Assembly: GCF_016428645.1 (NCBI RefSeq)
Contig: NZ_JAELXW010000001.1
Location: 160,026 to 224,025 of the forward strand
Reading direction: 5' to 3'
Origin: Glycomyces salinus
GTDB taxonomy: Bacteria > Actinomycetota > Actinomycetes > Mycobacteriales > Micromonosporaceae
Length of the DNA: 64,000 nucleotides
The notes below the pieces were generated by a model that saw only the letters and a program-made list of their open reading frames with translations, did not search any database and was not told where the DNA came from. The stretch's first letter is position 1. The number at the start of each line of letters is the position of its first letter. This document shows, piece after piece, positions 8,976-17,526 of the stretch. Made by a program: the position numbers and the translations under genes.

Positions 8976-10549
8976 TGGCTCGACCGATCGCTTCGAAGAC
9001 CAGGGCGGCCTGGAGCCGTGCCGGACGCGGGGCGAAGCGGGCGTGGAGGCGGGCCCGGGCGGTGTCCCGGAGGGTCCGCTCGTCCTCCGGCGCCCGTCGC
9101 CTCGGCTCCGCCGTCGCCGTCCTCCTGATGGGCACCGTCGCCGCGGCGGGCGGGCTGCTGGTGGGCAGCACGCAGGCCGACATCGGGCCCTTCGGCACGA
9201 CCCTGGCCGTCCATCCGGACTTCCGCGGCGAGACCGTGGTCAACATCCCGCCGCTTGGCGACGTCGTCTTCGACAGCCATGACGGGCCGCTCGGCCTGAG
9301 CATGCGGCTGGACTCGGTCGACCCCGAGGCGGCGCAGGGCATCATCAACACCCCCGACGGGGTCACCTCGGCCTCCCAGCACCTGGCCTCCGAGGTCACC
9401 GCCGCGGTCGTGCGCGTCGTCGTCGAGGCGCTGGCGGTGGTGACGCTGTTCGGGCTGCTGGTGGGGGCGCTGGTGTTCCGGAACATGCGGCGCACCCTCC
9501 TGACGGGACTGTCGTCACTGGCGGTCACCGCGTCCCTGCTGGGCTACTCGGCCTCGACCCTGCAACCGGAGTCGATCGCCGAGCCCCGCTACGAGGGGCT
9601 GCTGGCCTACGCCCCGCAGGTGGTCGGCAACGCCGAGGACATCGCCGACAACTACGAGCAGTACGTGGCGAACCTCCAGAAGTTCGTCACCAACATCTCC
9701 TCGTTCTACGCCCTGGCCACCGACCTCCCGCAGCTGGAGGTCGACGACGACACCATCCGGGTCCTGCACGTCTCCGACATCCACCTCAACCCTTCGGCCT
9801 GGCACGTCATGGAGTCGGTGGTCGCCCAGTTCGACATCGACGCCGTGGCCGACACCGGCGACCTGAACGACTGGGGCTCGGAGCAGGAGGCCGAGATCTT
9901 CTCGCGCGGGGTCACCCAGATCGACGCGCCGTACGTATTCGTCAAGGGCAACCACGACTCGGCCACGACCGTCGCGGCGCTGGCCGCCTACGACAACGTG
10001 ACCGTGCTCGACGGGGAGGTCCAGGAGATCGCCGGGCTGCGGTTCGCCGGGGTGGCCGATCCGCGATTCACCCCCGACAAGGGCGATCAGCCCTCCAGCG
10101 AGTACGCCCAGCAGATGCTCGAACAGGCCGGCGAGCGGCTCCGCGAGGTGATCATCGACTCCGGGGGCGCCGATGTGGCGATGGTCCACGAGCCGCCGAT
10201 GTCGGTGCCGCTGACCGGAGAGGTGCCGCTGGTCCTGGCCGGGCACACCCACAAGCGGGCCGTCCAGGACCTCGGCGAGGGCACCACGCTGATGGTCGAG
10301 GGCTCGACCGGCGCGGCCGGACTGCGCGCCTTCGCCAACGAGCAGGTGCTCAAGATGGACATGGACGTCCTCTACTTCGACCCCGACACGAAGGACTTGG
10401 TCGCCTACGACTCGATCTCGGTCGGCACCGTCGGCGAATCGGACATCACCCTCGACCGGACCATCGTCCCTCCCGACGACGAGACCGAGGAGATCCCGGA
10501 CGGCCAGACCCCGACCGAGGTCGAGCCCTCCACCGAGCCCGAGGACTGA
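8975..10549 (+). CDS. Membrane-anchored calcineurin-like metallophosphoesterase
   Basis: Protein of 524 aa. A basic N-terminus precedes a membrane segment near residue 45, and further hydrophobic helices lie at about 145-170 and 178-195. A metallophosphoesterase domain follows, with the full metal-ligand set: VLHVSDIHL, ADTGDLNDW, VKGNHDS and the late LAGHTHK. The active domain is predicted to be extracytoplasmic. The C-terminus is an acidic/Pro/Thr tail. Its start overlaps the preceding stop by one base (TGATG). Substrate unknown; the family includes phosphodiesterases and lipid pyrophosphatases. Confidence 0.85.
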   Translation: MARPIASKTRAAWSRAGRGAKRAWRRARAVSRRVRSSSGARRLGSAVAVLLMGTVAAAGGLLVGSTQADIGPFGTTLAVHPDFRGETVVNIPPLGDVVFDSHDGPLGLSMRLDSVDPEAAQGIINTPDGVTSASQHLASEVTAAVVRVVVEALAVVTLFGLLVGALVFRNMRRTLLTGLSSLAVTASLLGYSASTLQPESIAEPRYEGLLAYAPQVVGNAEDIADNYEQYVANLQKFVTNISSFYALATDLPQLEVDDDTIRVLHVSDIHLNPSAWHVMESVVAQFDIDAVADTGDLNDWGSEQEAEIFSRGVTQIDAPYVFVKGNHDSATTVAALAAYDNVTVLDGEVQEIAGLRFAGVADPRFTPDKGDQPSSEYAQQMLEQAGERLREVIIDSGGADVAMVHEPPMSVPLTGEVPLVLAGHTHKRAVQDLGEGTTLMVEGSTGAAGLRAFANEQVLKMDMDVLYFDPDTKDLVAYDSISVGTVGESDITLDRTIVPPDDETEEIPDGQTPTEVEPSTEPED

Positions 10550-10576
10550 CCCCGGCGCCGGCCCGCCGATCCGCCG

Positions 10577-11917
10577 TCACATCAGCGGGCCGAGCACGAA
10601 GGCGGCGATGGAGAAGTACAGGACCAGACCGGTCGCGTCGCACAGGGTCGAGACCATCGGCGCCGAGATGACGGCCGGGTCGATGCGGACCTTCCTGGCG
10701 ATCAGCGGTAGGAAGGCCCCGACGAAGGTCGACCAGGTGCAGATCGTCAGCAGCGTCAGGGCGATGACGAGGCCGATGTCGGGCCCGTAGAAGACGGCGA
10801 CCAGAGGCCCGCCGACGATCGCGAGCATCGCCCCGAGCAGCACTCCCACCCGGCCCTCGCGCCAGATGATCCTGATCGTGTCGGAGAAGCGGACCTCGCC
10901 GACGGCCATGGCGCGGATGATGACCGCCGATGCCTGGGAGCCGGAGTTACCGCCCACGCCGGTCAGCAGCGAGATGAACACCGCCAGGACCGTGACCTCC
11001 TCCAGGGCGGCCTCGTAGTAGTTGAGCACCGAGACCGTCAGCGTCCCGGCCAGGCCCAGCAGGAGCAGCCACACCGCGCGCTTGCGGGCCAGAATGAACA
11101 CCCCGGCCGACAGGTAGGGGCGCTCGAGCGGCTCGGAACCGCCGGACAGGGCCGCGTCCTCGGTGTCCTCGGCCTCCAGGACCTCCATCGCGTCGTCGAA
11201 GGTGATCAGGCCGACCAGGCGGTCCTCGTGGTCGACGACGGGCAGGGCGGCCAGGTTGGCCTCCTGGATCAGGCGCGCGGCCTCCTCCTGGTCGGTGTCG
11301 GTGCGGACCTGGTGGTGGTCCTCGGCCATGAGCGAGGCGACCTCCGAGTCCGGGTCGGCGGCGACCAGGTCGGGCAGGGCCACCGTGCCCAGCAGCTTGC
11401 GGTGCCCGTCGGTGACCGGGAGGACGTCCAGGTGGCGGGGGCGTTCCCGCAGGTGCCTGATGCGCTCGATCGCGGCGGCGGCGCTCATAGAGGCGCGCAG
11501 CGAGACGTAGTCGGGGGTCATGATGCGCCCGGCCGACTCGGGGTCGTAGCCGAGGAGCCGGGCGGTGGAGATGCGCTCGGCCGGACTCAGCTGGGCCTGG
11601 AAGCGGGTGGCGACCATCGCGGGCATCTCGTCGAAGAGCTTGGCCCGGTCGTCGGCCTCCATGGAGTCGAGCAGGTCGCGGACGGTCTCGGTCTTGAGCG
11701 CGTCGAGCAGTTCCTGCTGGTGGACGGTGTCGAGTTCCTCGAAGACGGCGAGCGCGCGGTCCTTGGGGAGCAGCCGGAAGCGGACGGCCTGGTCGGCCAG
11801 GTCCACGCGGGGCAGCTCCTCTGCCAGTTCGACGGTCGAGGAATCGGCCAGTTCCAGGCGAAGGGCCGCCAGCTCGTCGACGGCCGCCGGGGAGATCGGG
11901 TGGATGGTCTGCGACAT
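10577..11917 (-). CDS. mgtE: Magnesium transporter MgtE
   Basis: Mg2+-gated Mg2+ channel of 446 aa. The order is MgtE_N helical domain, CBS pair (starting around GRIMTPDYVSLR) and five C-terminal helices containing TGVGGNSGSQASAVIIRAMA, the conserved pore segment. In this family the cytosolic domains sense Mg2+ and close the pore. The start is ATG 11917: AAGGAGG sits 8 nt upstream, whereas an in-frame GTG 9 nt earlier overlaps that site. Upstream is a 28-codon ORF (11995-12081) with its own strong Shine-Dalgarno, out of frame with mgtE, inside a leader of roughly 230 nt. Regulation through that leader is inferred. Confidence 0.95.
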   Translation of the reverse strand: MSQTIHPISPAAVDELAALRLELADSSTVELAEELPRVDLADQAVRFRLLPKDRALAVFEELDTVHQQELLDALKTETVRDLLDSMEADDRAKLFDEMPAMVATRFQAQLSPAERISTARLLGYDPESAGRIMTPDYVSLRASMSAAAAIERIRHLRERPRHLDVLPVTDGHRKLLGTVALPDLVAADPDSEVASLMAEDHHQVRTDTDQEEAARLIQEANLAALPVVDHEDRLVGLITFDDAMEVLEAEDTEDAALSGGSEPLERPYLSAGVFILARKRAVWLLLLGLAGTLTVSVLNYYEAALEEVTVLAVFISLLTGVGGNSGSQASAVIIRAMAVGEVRFSDTIRIIWREGRVGVLLGAMLAIVGGPLVAVFYGPDIGLVIALTLLTICTWSTFVGAFLPLIARKVRIDPAVISAPMVSTLCDATGLVLYFSIAAFVLGPLM

Positions 11918-11994
11918 CTCAGCCACCTCCTTACACGGGGTTGCTGCCGTGCCCGCCTGCGGTGGTGTGAAAGCCGCGGTCGAGGACGCCCGCC

Positions 11995-12081
11995 TCAGAA
12001 TGCAAGGGGACGCGGGGCACGGTCATGAGCGAATGGGAAGAACTCGTCGGTATCTCGACTGGGACTGGGGTCGTCGCCCAC
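11995..12081 (-). CDS. Candidate leader peptide upstream of mgtE
   Basis: A 28-codon ORF starting GTG 12081 and ending TGA 11995, with GAGGAGG 8 nt upstream, as good a ribosome-binding site as that of mgtE. The peptide begins MGDDPSPSRDTDE and ends DRAPRPLAF, so it is acidic and proline-containing at the N-terminus. Enterobacterial MgtL, the Mg2+-sensing leader of mgtA, also begins with alternating acidic and proline residues (MEPDPTPLP), which destabilise translating ribosomes at low Mg2+. The stop lies 77 nt before the mgtE ATG, and a small CACGG/CCGTG hairpin directly precedes the mgtE ribosome-binding site. No similarity beyond this pattern is claimed. Confidence 0.5.
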   Translation of the reverse strand: MGDDPSPSRDTDEFFPFAHDRAPRPLAF

Positions 12082-12163
12082 TTCGCTCACCTCCTCAGGC
12101 CGTGCACCTCTCGGTGGCGTCTCTGGGCCCGTCGGGGCCCGTCTGCCGCGCTCAAGCGTAACA

Positions 12164-12192
12164 GCGGCACCGGCCCTTCGGGCCGGTGCCGC
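12164..12192 (-). terminator. Terminator after gatB
   Basis: Perfect 13-bp stem GCGGCACCGGCCC/GGGCCGGTGCCGC with a 3-nt loop, 28 nt beyond the gatB stop. It has no U-run, as is common in actinomycetes. It isolates the gat operon from the mgtE leader just downstream. Confidence 0.75.
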
Positions 12193-12219
12193 GTGGTGAT
12201 TCGCTGTGGTTTCAGCCGC

Positions 12220-13707
12220 TCAGGTGAGTTTGTTCAGAATGAGTTCACGCACCGTCTTGGCGTCGGCCTGGCCCTTGGTGGTCTTCATGACCGCGCCGAT
12301 GAGGGCCCCGGCGGCGGCGTGCTTGCCGCCGCGGATCTTCTCGGCGACGTCGGGGTTGGCCGCGATGGCCTCCTCGACGGCGGCCTCCAGCGCGCCGGTG
12401 TCGGAGACGACTTCGAGGCCGCGCGCGGCGGCGACTTCGGCCGGGCCGCCCTCGCCGGCCAGGACACCGTCGATGACCTGGCGGGCCAGCTTGTCGTTGA
12501 GCTTGCCGTCCTCGACCATGCCCTGGAGCTCGGCCACCTGGGCCGGGGTGACGGCCAGGGCGCCGAGCTCGGCGCCGGTCTCGTTGGCGCGGCGCGAAAG
12601 CTCGCCCAACCACCACTTGACCGCGCCGGAGGCGCTGGTCCCGGCGGCGATGGTCGATTCGATCAGTTCGACCGCGTCGGCGTTGACCACCGACTGCATC
12701 TCCTTGTCGGCCAGGCCCCATTCGGCCTGGAGCCGCTCGCGGCGCTTGCGCGGCGGCTCGGGCAGCGAGGCGCGCAGCTCCTCGACCCATTCGCGGGAGG
12801 GCTCCATCACGGCCAGGTCGGGCTCGGGGAAGTACCGGTAGTCCGTCGCCTCCTCTTTGGAGCGTCCGGGGCTGGTCTCGCCGCTGGCCTCCTGGAAGTG
12901 GCGGGTCTCCTGGACGATCTTCTCGCCGCCGTCCAGCAGCGCGGACTGGCGCCGGACCTCGTAGCGGACGGCCCGCTCTACGCTGCGCAGCGAGTTGACG
13001 TTCTTGGTCTCGGTGCGGGTCCCCCAGGCGTCGCCGGGTTTGTTCAGCGAGAGGTTGACGTCGCAGCGCATCGAGCCCTGCTCCATGCGGACATCGGAGA
13101 CGCCCAGGGAGCGGACGATGTCGCGCAGCTCGGTGGCGTAGGCGCGCGCGACCTCGGGAGCGAGCTCGGCGGTGCCGGCGACCGGCTTGGTGACGATCTC
13201 GACCAGCGGGATGCCGGCGCGGTTGTAGTCGACCAGGGACTCGGTCGCGCCGTGGATGCGGCCGGTGGCGCCTCCGACGTGGAGGGTCTTGCCGGTGTCC
13301 TCTTCGAGGTGGACGCGCTCGATCTCGACCCGGTAGGTCCGGCCGTCGACGGCCACGTCGACGTAGCCGTCCTCGCAGAGCGGCTCCTCGTACTGGGAGG
13401 TCTGGAAGTTCTTCGGCATGTCCGGGTAGAAGTAGTTCTTCCGGGCGAAGCGGGTCCATTCGGCGATGCGGCAGTTCAGGGCCAGGCCGATCTTGATGGT
13501 GGCCTCGATCGCGGCCCGGTTGGCCACCGGCAGGGCCCCGGGCAGCGCCAGGCACACCGGGCAGACCTGGGTGTTGGGCTCGGCGCCGAACTCGGTCGAG
13601 CAGCCGCAGAACATCTTGGTGTTCGTGTCGAGCTCGATGTGGGTCTCGAGCCCGAGGACGGGCTCGTAGGCGGCCATCGCGGCCTCGTAGGTGTTGAGTT
13701 TCGTCAT
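12220..13707 (-). CDS. gatB: Asp-tRNA(Asn)/Glu-tRNA(Gln) amidotransferase subunit B
   Basis: Subunit of 495 aa that binds misacylated tRNA and activates it with ATP for transamidation by GatCAB. The N-terminal signature [20 protein letters not shown] and [13 protein letters not shown] carry the zinc cysteines. The C-terminal YqeY/GatB tail ends in [17 protein letters not shown], the tRNA-binding domain. Length is normal. It follows gatA by 5 nt. The presence of the complex implies that at least one of GlnRS or AsnRS is missing from the organism. Confidence 0.98.
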   Translation of the reverse strand: MTKLNTYEAAMAAYEPVLGLETHIELDTNTKMFCGCSTEFGAEPNTQVCPVCLALPGALPVANRAAIEATIKIGLALNCRIAEWTRFARKNYFYPDMPKNFQTSQYEEPLCEDGYVDVAVDGRTYRVEIERVHLEEDTGKTLHVGGATGRIHGATESLVDYNRAGIPLVEIVTKPVAGTAELAPEVARAYATELRDIVRSLGVSDVRMEQGSMRCDVNLSLNKPGDAWGTRTETKNVNSLRSVERAVRYEVRRQSALLDGGEKIVQETRHFQEASGETSPGRSKEEATDYRYFPEPDLAVMEPSREWVEELRASLPEPPRKRRERLQAEWGLADKEMQSVVNADAVELIESTIAAGTSASGAVKWWLGELSRRANETGAELGALAVTPAQVAELQGMVEDGKLNDKLARQVIDGVLAGEGGPAEVAAARGLEVVSDTGALEAAVEEAIAANPDVAEKIRGGKHAAAGALIGAVMKTTKGQADAKTVRELILNKLT

Positions 13708-13712
13708 GACTC

Positions 13713-15215
13713 CTACTTCCCAATCTCGGGCGCGGTGTCGGCCAGCGGGGTCTCCTGGGTGGACTCCAGGGCCGCGGCGACGCGGTAGGCGATGTCGTCG
13801 CCCAGGACCGGGCCCATGACCTGGAGGCCGACGGGCATGCCTTCGGAGAGACCGACCGGGACCGAGACGCCCGGTCCGCCGTAGAGGTTCGACGGAATCG
13901 TGTAGAGGTCGGCGAGGTACATCTGGTACGGGTCGCCGGTGCGCTCGCCGAACTTGAAGGCGATGAACGGCGTGGTCGGGCTGACCAGGGCGTCGACCTG
14001 ATCGAAGGCGGCCTCGAAGTCGCGCTTGATGAGCGTGCGGACCTTCTGGGCCTGGCCGTAGAAGGCGTCGACGTAGCCGGCGGACAGCGCGTAGGTGCCC
14101 AGGATGATGCGGCGCTTGACCTCGGGGCCGAAACCGGCCTCGCGGGTCAGGCTCATGACCTCCTCGAGGCCGCGCTGACCGTCGTCGCCGCTGCGCAGGC
14201 CGTAGCGGACCCCGTCGTAGCGGGCCAGGTTCGAGCTGGCCTCGGAGGGGGCGATGAGGTAGTAGGTCGGCAGCGCGTACTTGAAGGACGGGCAGGAGAC
14301 CTCGACGATCTCGGCGCCGAGTTTGACCAGCCGGTCGACCCCGGACTGGTAGGCGTCGACGACGCCGGACTCGGCCGCGTCCGCGCCCTCGGCGAACTCC
14401 TTGACGACGCCGAGCCGGACGCCGCTGAGGTCGCCGCTCGCGCCGTGTCTGGCGGCCGTGGCCACCTGCGGGACGGGCGCGTCGATCGAGGTCGAGTCGC
14501 GCGGGTCGTGCCCGGAGATGACCTCGTGGAGCAGAGCGGCGTCGAGGGCGTTGCGCGAGACCGGGCCCGGGGTGTCCAGCGAGGACGAGAAGGCGATGAG
14601 CCCGTAGCGGGAGTTGGAGCCGTAGGTCGGCTTGCCGCCGAAGGTGCCGGTGACGGCGCCGGGCTGGCGGATGGACCCGCCGGTGTCGGTGCCGATTGCG
14701 AGCGGGGCCATCTTCGCGGCCACCGCCGCGGCCGAACCGCCGCCGGAGCCGCCGGGGATGCGCCCGGTGTCCCAGGGGTTCAGGGTCTTGCCGAAGGCCG
14801 AGTACTCGGTGGAGGACCCCATGGCGAACTCGTCCATGTTGGTCTTGCCGAGTATCGGCATCCGCGCGGTCTTGATCCGCTCGACGATGGTCGCGTCGTA
14901 GGGCGGGATCCAGCCTTCGAGGATCTTGGAGGCGGCGGTGGTCGGCATGCCCTTGGTGACCACGACGTCCTTGATCGCGATGGGGACGCCGGCGAGCGGG
15001 CCGAGCTCCTCGCCTCGGGCGATGGCCGCGTCGACCTCGGCCGCGGTGGCCAGGGCGCCCTCGCGGTCGACATGCAGGAACGCCTTGATCTCTCCGTCGA
15101 CGGCGTCGATGCGGTCGAGGTGGGCCTCGGTGATCTCGTACGAGGTGGCGCGGCCGGTGCGTATGGCCTCGGCCATGTGCACGGCGGTCTGGTCTATGGC
15201 GCGGTGTCCGGTCAT
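13713..15215 (-). CDS. gatA: Asp-tRNA(Asn)/Glu-tRNA(Gln) amidotransferase subunit A
   Basis: Amidase subunit of 500 aa that releases ammonia from glutamine. It has the amidase-signature Ser-cisSer-Lys layout: the lysine in [12 protein letters not shown], the Gly/Ser motif [14 protein letters not shown] and [15 protein letters not shown] with the nucleophilic serine. It lies 2 nt after gatC and 5 nt before gatB. No anomalies. Confidence 0.98.
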   Translation of the reverse strand: MTGHRAIDQTAVHMAEAIRTGRATSYEITEAHLDRIDAVDGEIKAFLHVDREGALATAAEVDAAIARGEELGPLAGVPIAIKDVVVTKGMPTTAASKILEGWIPPYDATIVERIKTARMPILGKTNMDEFAMGSSTEYSAFGKTLNPWDTGRIPGGSGGGSAAAVAAKMAPLAIGTDTGGSIRQPGAVTGTFGGKPTYGSNSRYGLIAFSSSLDTPGPVSRNALDAALLHEVISGHDPRDSTSIDAPVPQVATAARHGASGDLSGVRLGVVKEFAEGADAAESGVVDAYQSGVDRLVKLGAEIVEVSCPSFKYALPTYYLIAPSEASSNLARYDGVRYGLRSGDDGQRGLEEVMSLTREAGFGPEVKRRIILGTYALSAGYVDAFYGQAQKVRTLIKRDFEAAFDQVDALVSPTTPFIAFKFGERTGDPYQMYLADLYTIPSNLYGGPGVSVPVGLSEGMPVGLQVMGPVLGDDIAYRVAAALESTQETPLADTAPEIGK

Positions 15216-15217
15216 GA

Positions 15218-15517
15218 CTAGGCCTCCTCGTCCAGGATGCGCGGTACGCGGAAGCGGTCCTCGGCGGTGTCGGGTGCTCCGGCCAGGACGTCCTCGCGCG
15301 GCAGGGAGGGCTGGTGCTGGTCTTCCCGGAACACGTTCACCAGCGGCACCGCGTGCGAGGTCGGCTCGACCCCTTCGGTGTCGACCTCGCCGAGGGTCTT
15401 CATCGATTCGAGGATGACGTCGAGCTGGCCCGCGAAGGCGTCGAGCTCGTCATCGGTGACTTCGAGGCGGGCCAGTCGCGCCAGATGCGCGACTTCCTCG
15501 CGTGAAATCGTACTCAC
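15218..15517 (-). CDS. gatC: Asp-tRNA(Asn)/Glu-tRNA(Gln) amidotransferase subunit C
   Basis: Small belt subunit of 99 aa that wraps around GatA and GatB. It shows the family pattern [20 protein letters not shown] at the N-terminus and a Pro-rich-free C-terminal tail ending [10 protein letters not shown]. The start is GTG 15517; AGGA lies about 10 nt upstream. First gene of the gatCAB operon. Confidence 0.96.
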   Translation of the reverse strand: MSTISREEVAHLARLARLEVTDDELDAFAGQLDVILESMKTLGEVDTEGVEPTSHAVPLVNVFREDQHQPSLPREDVLAGAPDTAEDRFRVPRILDEEA

Positions 15518-15608
15518 GACAGGCGTTTCCTAACGGTTCTTAGCTGCGGGAAGACCTATCGAGTCTAGATGCCCCGCGACCTGTCGGCCACGGGGCCCTG
15601 GCGCGGCG

Positions 15609-15645
15609 CGAAACGCGGCACCGCGCTCGGCGGCACCGCGTTTCG
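15609..15645 (-). terminator. Terminator after the DASS transporter gene
   Basis: Ten-bp arms CGAAACGCGG/CCGCGTTTCG with a 17-nt loop that can itself pair partly. It starts 12 nt past the transporter stop codon. No U-run. Confidence 0.6.
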
Positions 15646-15657
15646 AGGCGTGTCGGG

Positions 15658-17169
15658 CTAGAGGAACACCCACATGACGACGGTGTACATCGCGGCCATG
15701 ATGAGGACCAGCGAGATGACGTTGAGCAGCGCGCCGCCCCGGACCATCTGGCCGATCCTGATCTGGCCGGAGCCGAATACGATCGCGTTCGGCGGCGTGG
15801 CGACCGGCAGCATGAACGCCATCGTCGCGGCCAGGGCGGTCGGGATGAGCAGCGTGAGCGGCGCGATGCCGAGCCCGGCGGCGACCCCGGCCATGACCGG
15901 CAGGAACGTGTTGGTGGTGGCGGTGTTGGACGTCAGCTCGGTCAGCAGGAGCACGGAGGCGGCGACGACCAGGACGACCACCCAGGTGGGTATGCCTTCG
16001 AGGGCGGAGACCTGCTCGCCGATCCAGACCGACAGGCCCGTGCCGCTGACCTGCGCCGACAGCGCCAGGCCGCCGCCGAAGAGCAGCAGGATGCCCCACG
16101 GCAGCTCCTTCATCGCGACCCAGTCGAGGACGCGGGTCCCGTCGGACTTGACCGGGATGAGGAACAGGGCGATCGCCGCGGCCATGGCCACCATGGCGTC
16201 GTTGTAACTGCCGAACCAGGTGTTGTTCTCGACGAACGTCTCGTTCTGCCCGAGCAGTCCGAAGCCGATCCAGCTCGCGGCGGCGAGGAAGAACACCGCC
16301 GCCACGGTCCACTCGGGACGACTCATGCGCCCCAGTTCGGACAGCTGGCCACGGATGAGCTCGCGGCTTCCGGCGATCTCGCGGATGCGGGGAGGGAAGA
16401 CGACCCGGGTGAGGACCAGCCAGGCGAGGACCAGGAACACCACGGCGAGGGGGATGCCGACGACCATCCATTCGGCGAAACCGATGACGATGCCGTACTC
16501 CTGCTCGGCGAAGCCCTTCAGGAGCGCGTTGGGCGGGGTGCCGATGAGGGTGGCGACCGAGCCGATGGAGGCGGCGTAGGCGATGCCGAGCAGCAGCGCG
16601 GTGGAGAAGTTGCGGTCGCGGTTCTCGCCGTCGCCGAGCAGGCTGAGCACGGCCAGGCCGACGGGGTACATCATCACGGTGGTCGCGGTGTTCGAGACCC
16701 ACATGGAGATGAACGCGGTGGCGATCATGAATCCGGCGATGAGCATGACCGGGTTGGTGCCGACGCGGGAGACGACGCCGAGGGCGAAGCGCCGGTGCAG
16801 GTTCCAGCGCTGCATGGCGAGGCCGATGACGAACCCGCCCATGAACAGCCAGATTATCGGGTTGGCGTAGGGGGCGACGGCCGTGGCCATGCCGATGGGT
16901 TCGCCGGTGTCGGCGCCGACGACGAAGGGGAAGGCGACCATCGGGATCAGGGCGGTGACGGCCAGGGGCAGCGCCTCGGTCATCCACCAGACCGCCATGA
17001 GGACGGCGACGGCCGCGACGAATCGGGCCGAGGCGGACAGTTCGCTGGACAGGAGCGCGAGGTAGACGATGAGGCCGAGGACGGGGCCGGCGGCCAGTCC
17101 GATGCGGCGGCGCAGCCGCAGACCGGCGGTTGGAGGGGCCTCGCTGGGTATCGAGGTGGTAGTCGTCAT
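15658..17169 (-). CDS. DASS-family sodium/carboxylate symporter
   Basis: Polytopic membrane transporter of 503 aa (SLC13/DASS). Both family SNT motifs are present: SNTATTVMMYPVG at about 159 and SNTATTNTFLPVM at about 412. Each is followed or preceded by its partner loop, TLIGTPPNALLKG and LPVATPPNAIVFG. These hairpins bind Na+ and the carboxylate in characterised members such as VcINDY, so a C4-dicarboxylate or related acid is the likely substrate. It is monocistronic between the gat operon and a 357-nt gap. Ribosome-binding site weak. Confidence 0.93.
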   Translation of the reverse strand: MTTTTSIPSEAPPTAGLRLRRRIGLAAGPVLGLIVYLALLSSELSASARFVAAVAVLMAVWWMTEALPLAVTALIPMVAFPFVVGADTGEPIGMATAVAPYANPIIWLFMGGFVIGLAMQRWNLHRRFALGVVSRVGTNPVMLIAGFMIATAFISMWVSNTATTVMMYPVGLAVLSLLGDGENRDRNFSTALLLGIAYAASIGSVATLIGTPPNALLKGFAEQEYGIVIGFAEWMVVGIPLAVVFLVLAWLVLTRVVFPPRIREIAGSRELIRGQLSELGRMSRPEWTVAAVFFLAAASWIGFGLLGQNETFVENNTWFGSYNDAMVAMAAAIALFLIPVKSDGTRVLDWVAMKELPWGILLLFGGGLALSAQVSGTGLSVWIGEQVSALEGIPTWVVVLVVAASVLLLTELTSNTATTNTFLPVMAGVAAGLGIAPLTLLIPTALAATMAFMLPVATPPNAIVFGSGQIRIGQMVRGGALLNVISLVLIMAAMYTVVMWVFL

Positions 17170-17526
17170 TGACTGCCGAGCCTTTCGCGTATGAGGACAA
17201 TGCGGTTTTCGCGGACTGGACGGGTGATACCTGCACTATCCCGCAAACGCGACCCTGTGACAAGCGACACAGCAAGAAAACCGTGGGCGCGGTTCGAGCC
17301 TCCCGAGCCCGGGAGCGTCGCGGCGCACGCCGGATGGCGGCCGGGCCGTTTCGGCGCGATGGCCGAGCGCCGACCGGTGCGTTGCGGGTGGGACGTCAGT
17401 GGCGGGGATGGCCTTCTCTGGCACCCCGGCGAGGGTCGATTCCTCCTTTATGGGAGGAATTGTGGTTTGCAGCTCACCTCCATCGGGCGTGAAAACGTGG
17501 CGGAGGCAACCGTTGATACAGAATCG
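17170..17526. other. Intergenic region upstream of the DASS gene
   Basis: 357 nt with no convincing gene; the open frames crossing it are Arg/Pro-rich noise. The only clear element is an inverted repeat ATTCCTCC/GGAGGAAT with a 6-nt loop at 17439-17460. The DASS promoter should lie near 17180-17230, but I see no convincing -10/-35 pair. Confidence 0.4.

Noticed and set aside
11918..12160. M-box (ykoK) Mg2+ riboswitch upstream of mgtE
   Set aside because: I looked for its conserved leader elements and saw none; a short ORF explains the leader better.
12025..13788. Long plus-strand open frame opposite gatB
   Set aside because: Shadow of gatB: Gly/Arg/Asp-rich composition, no domain, and the opposite strand encodes an unmistakable GatB. 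The same applies to other long antisense frames over mgtE, ligA, the GGDEF-EAL gene and tig.
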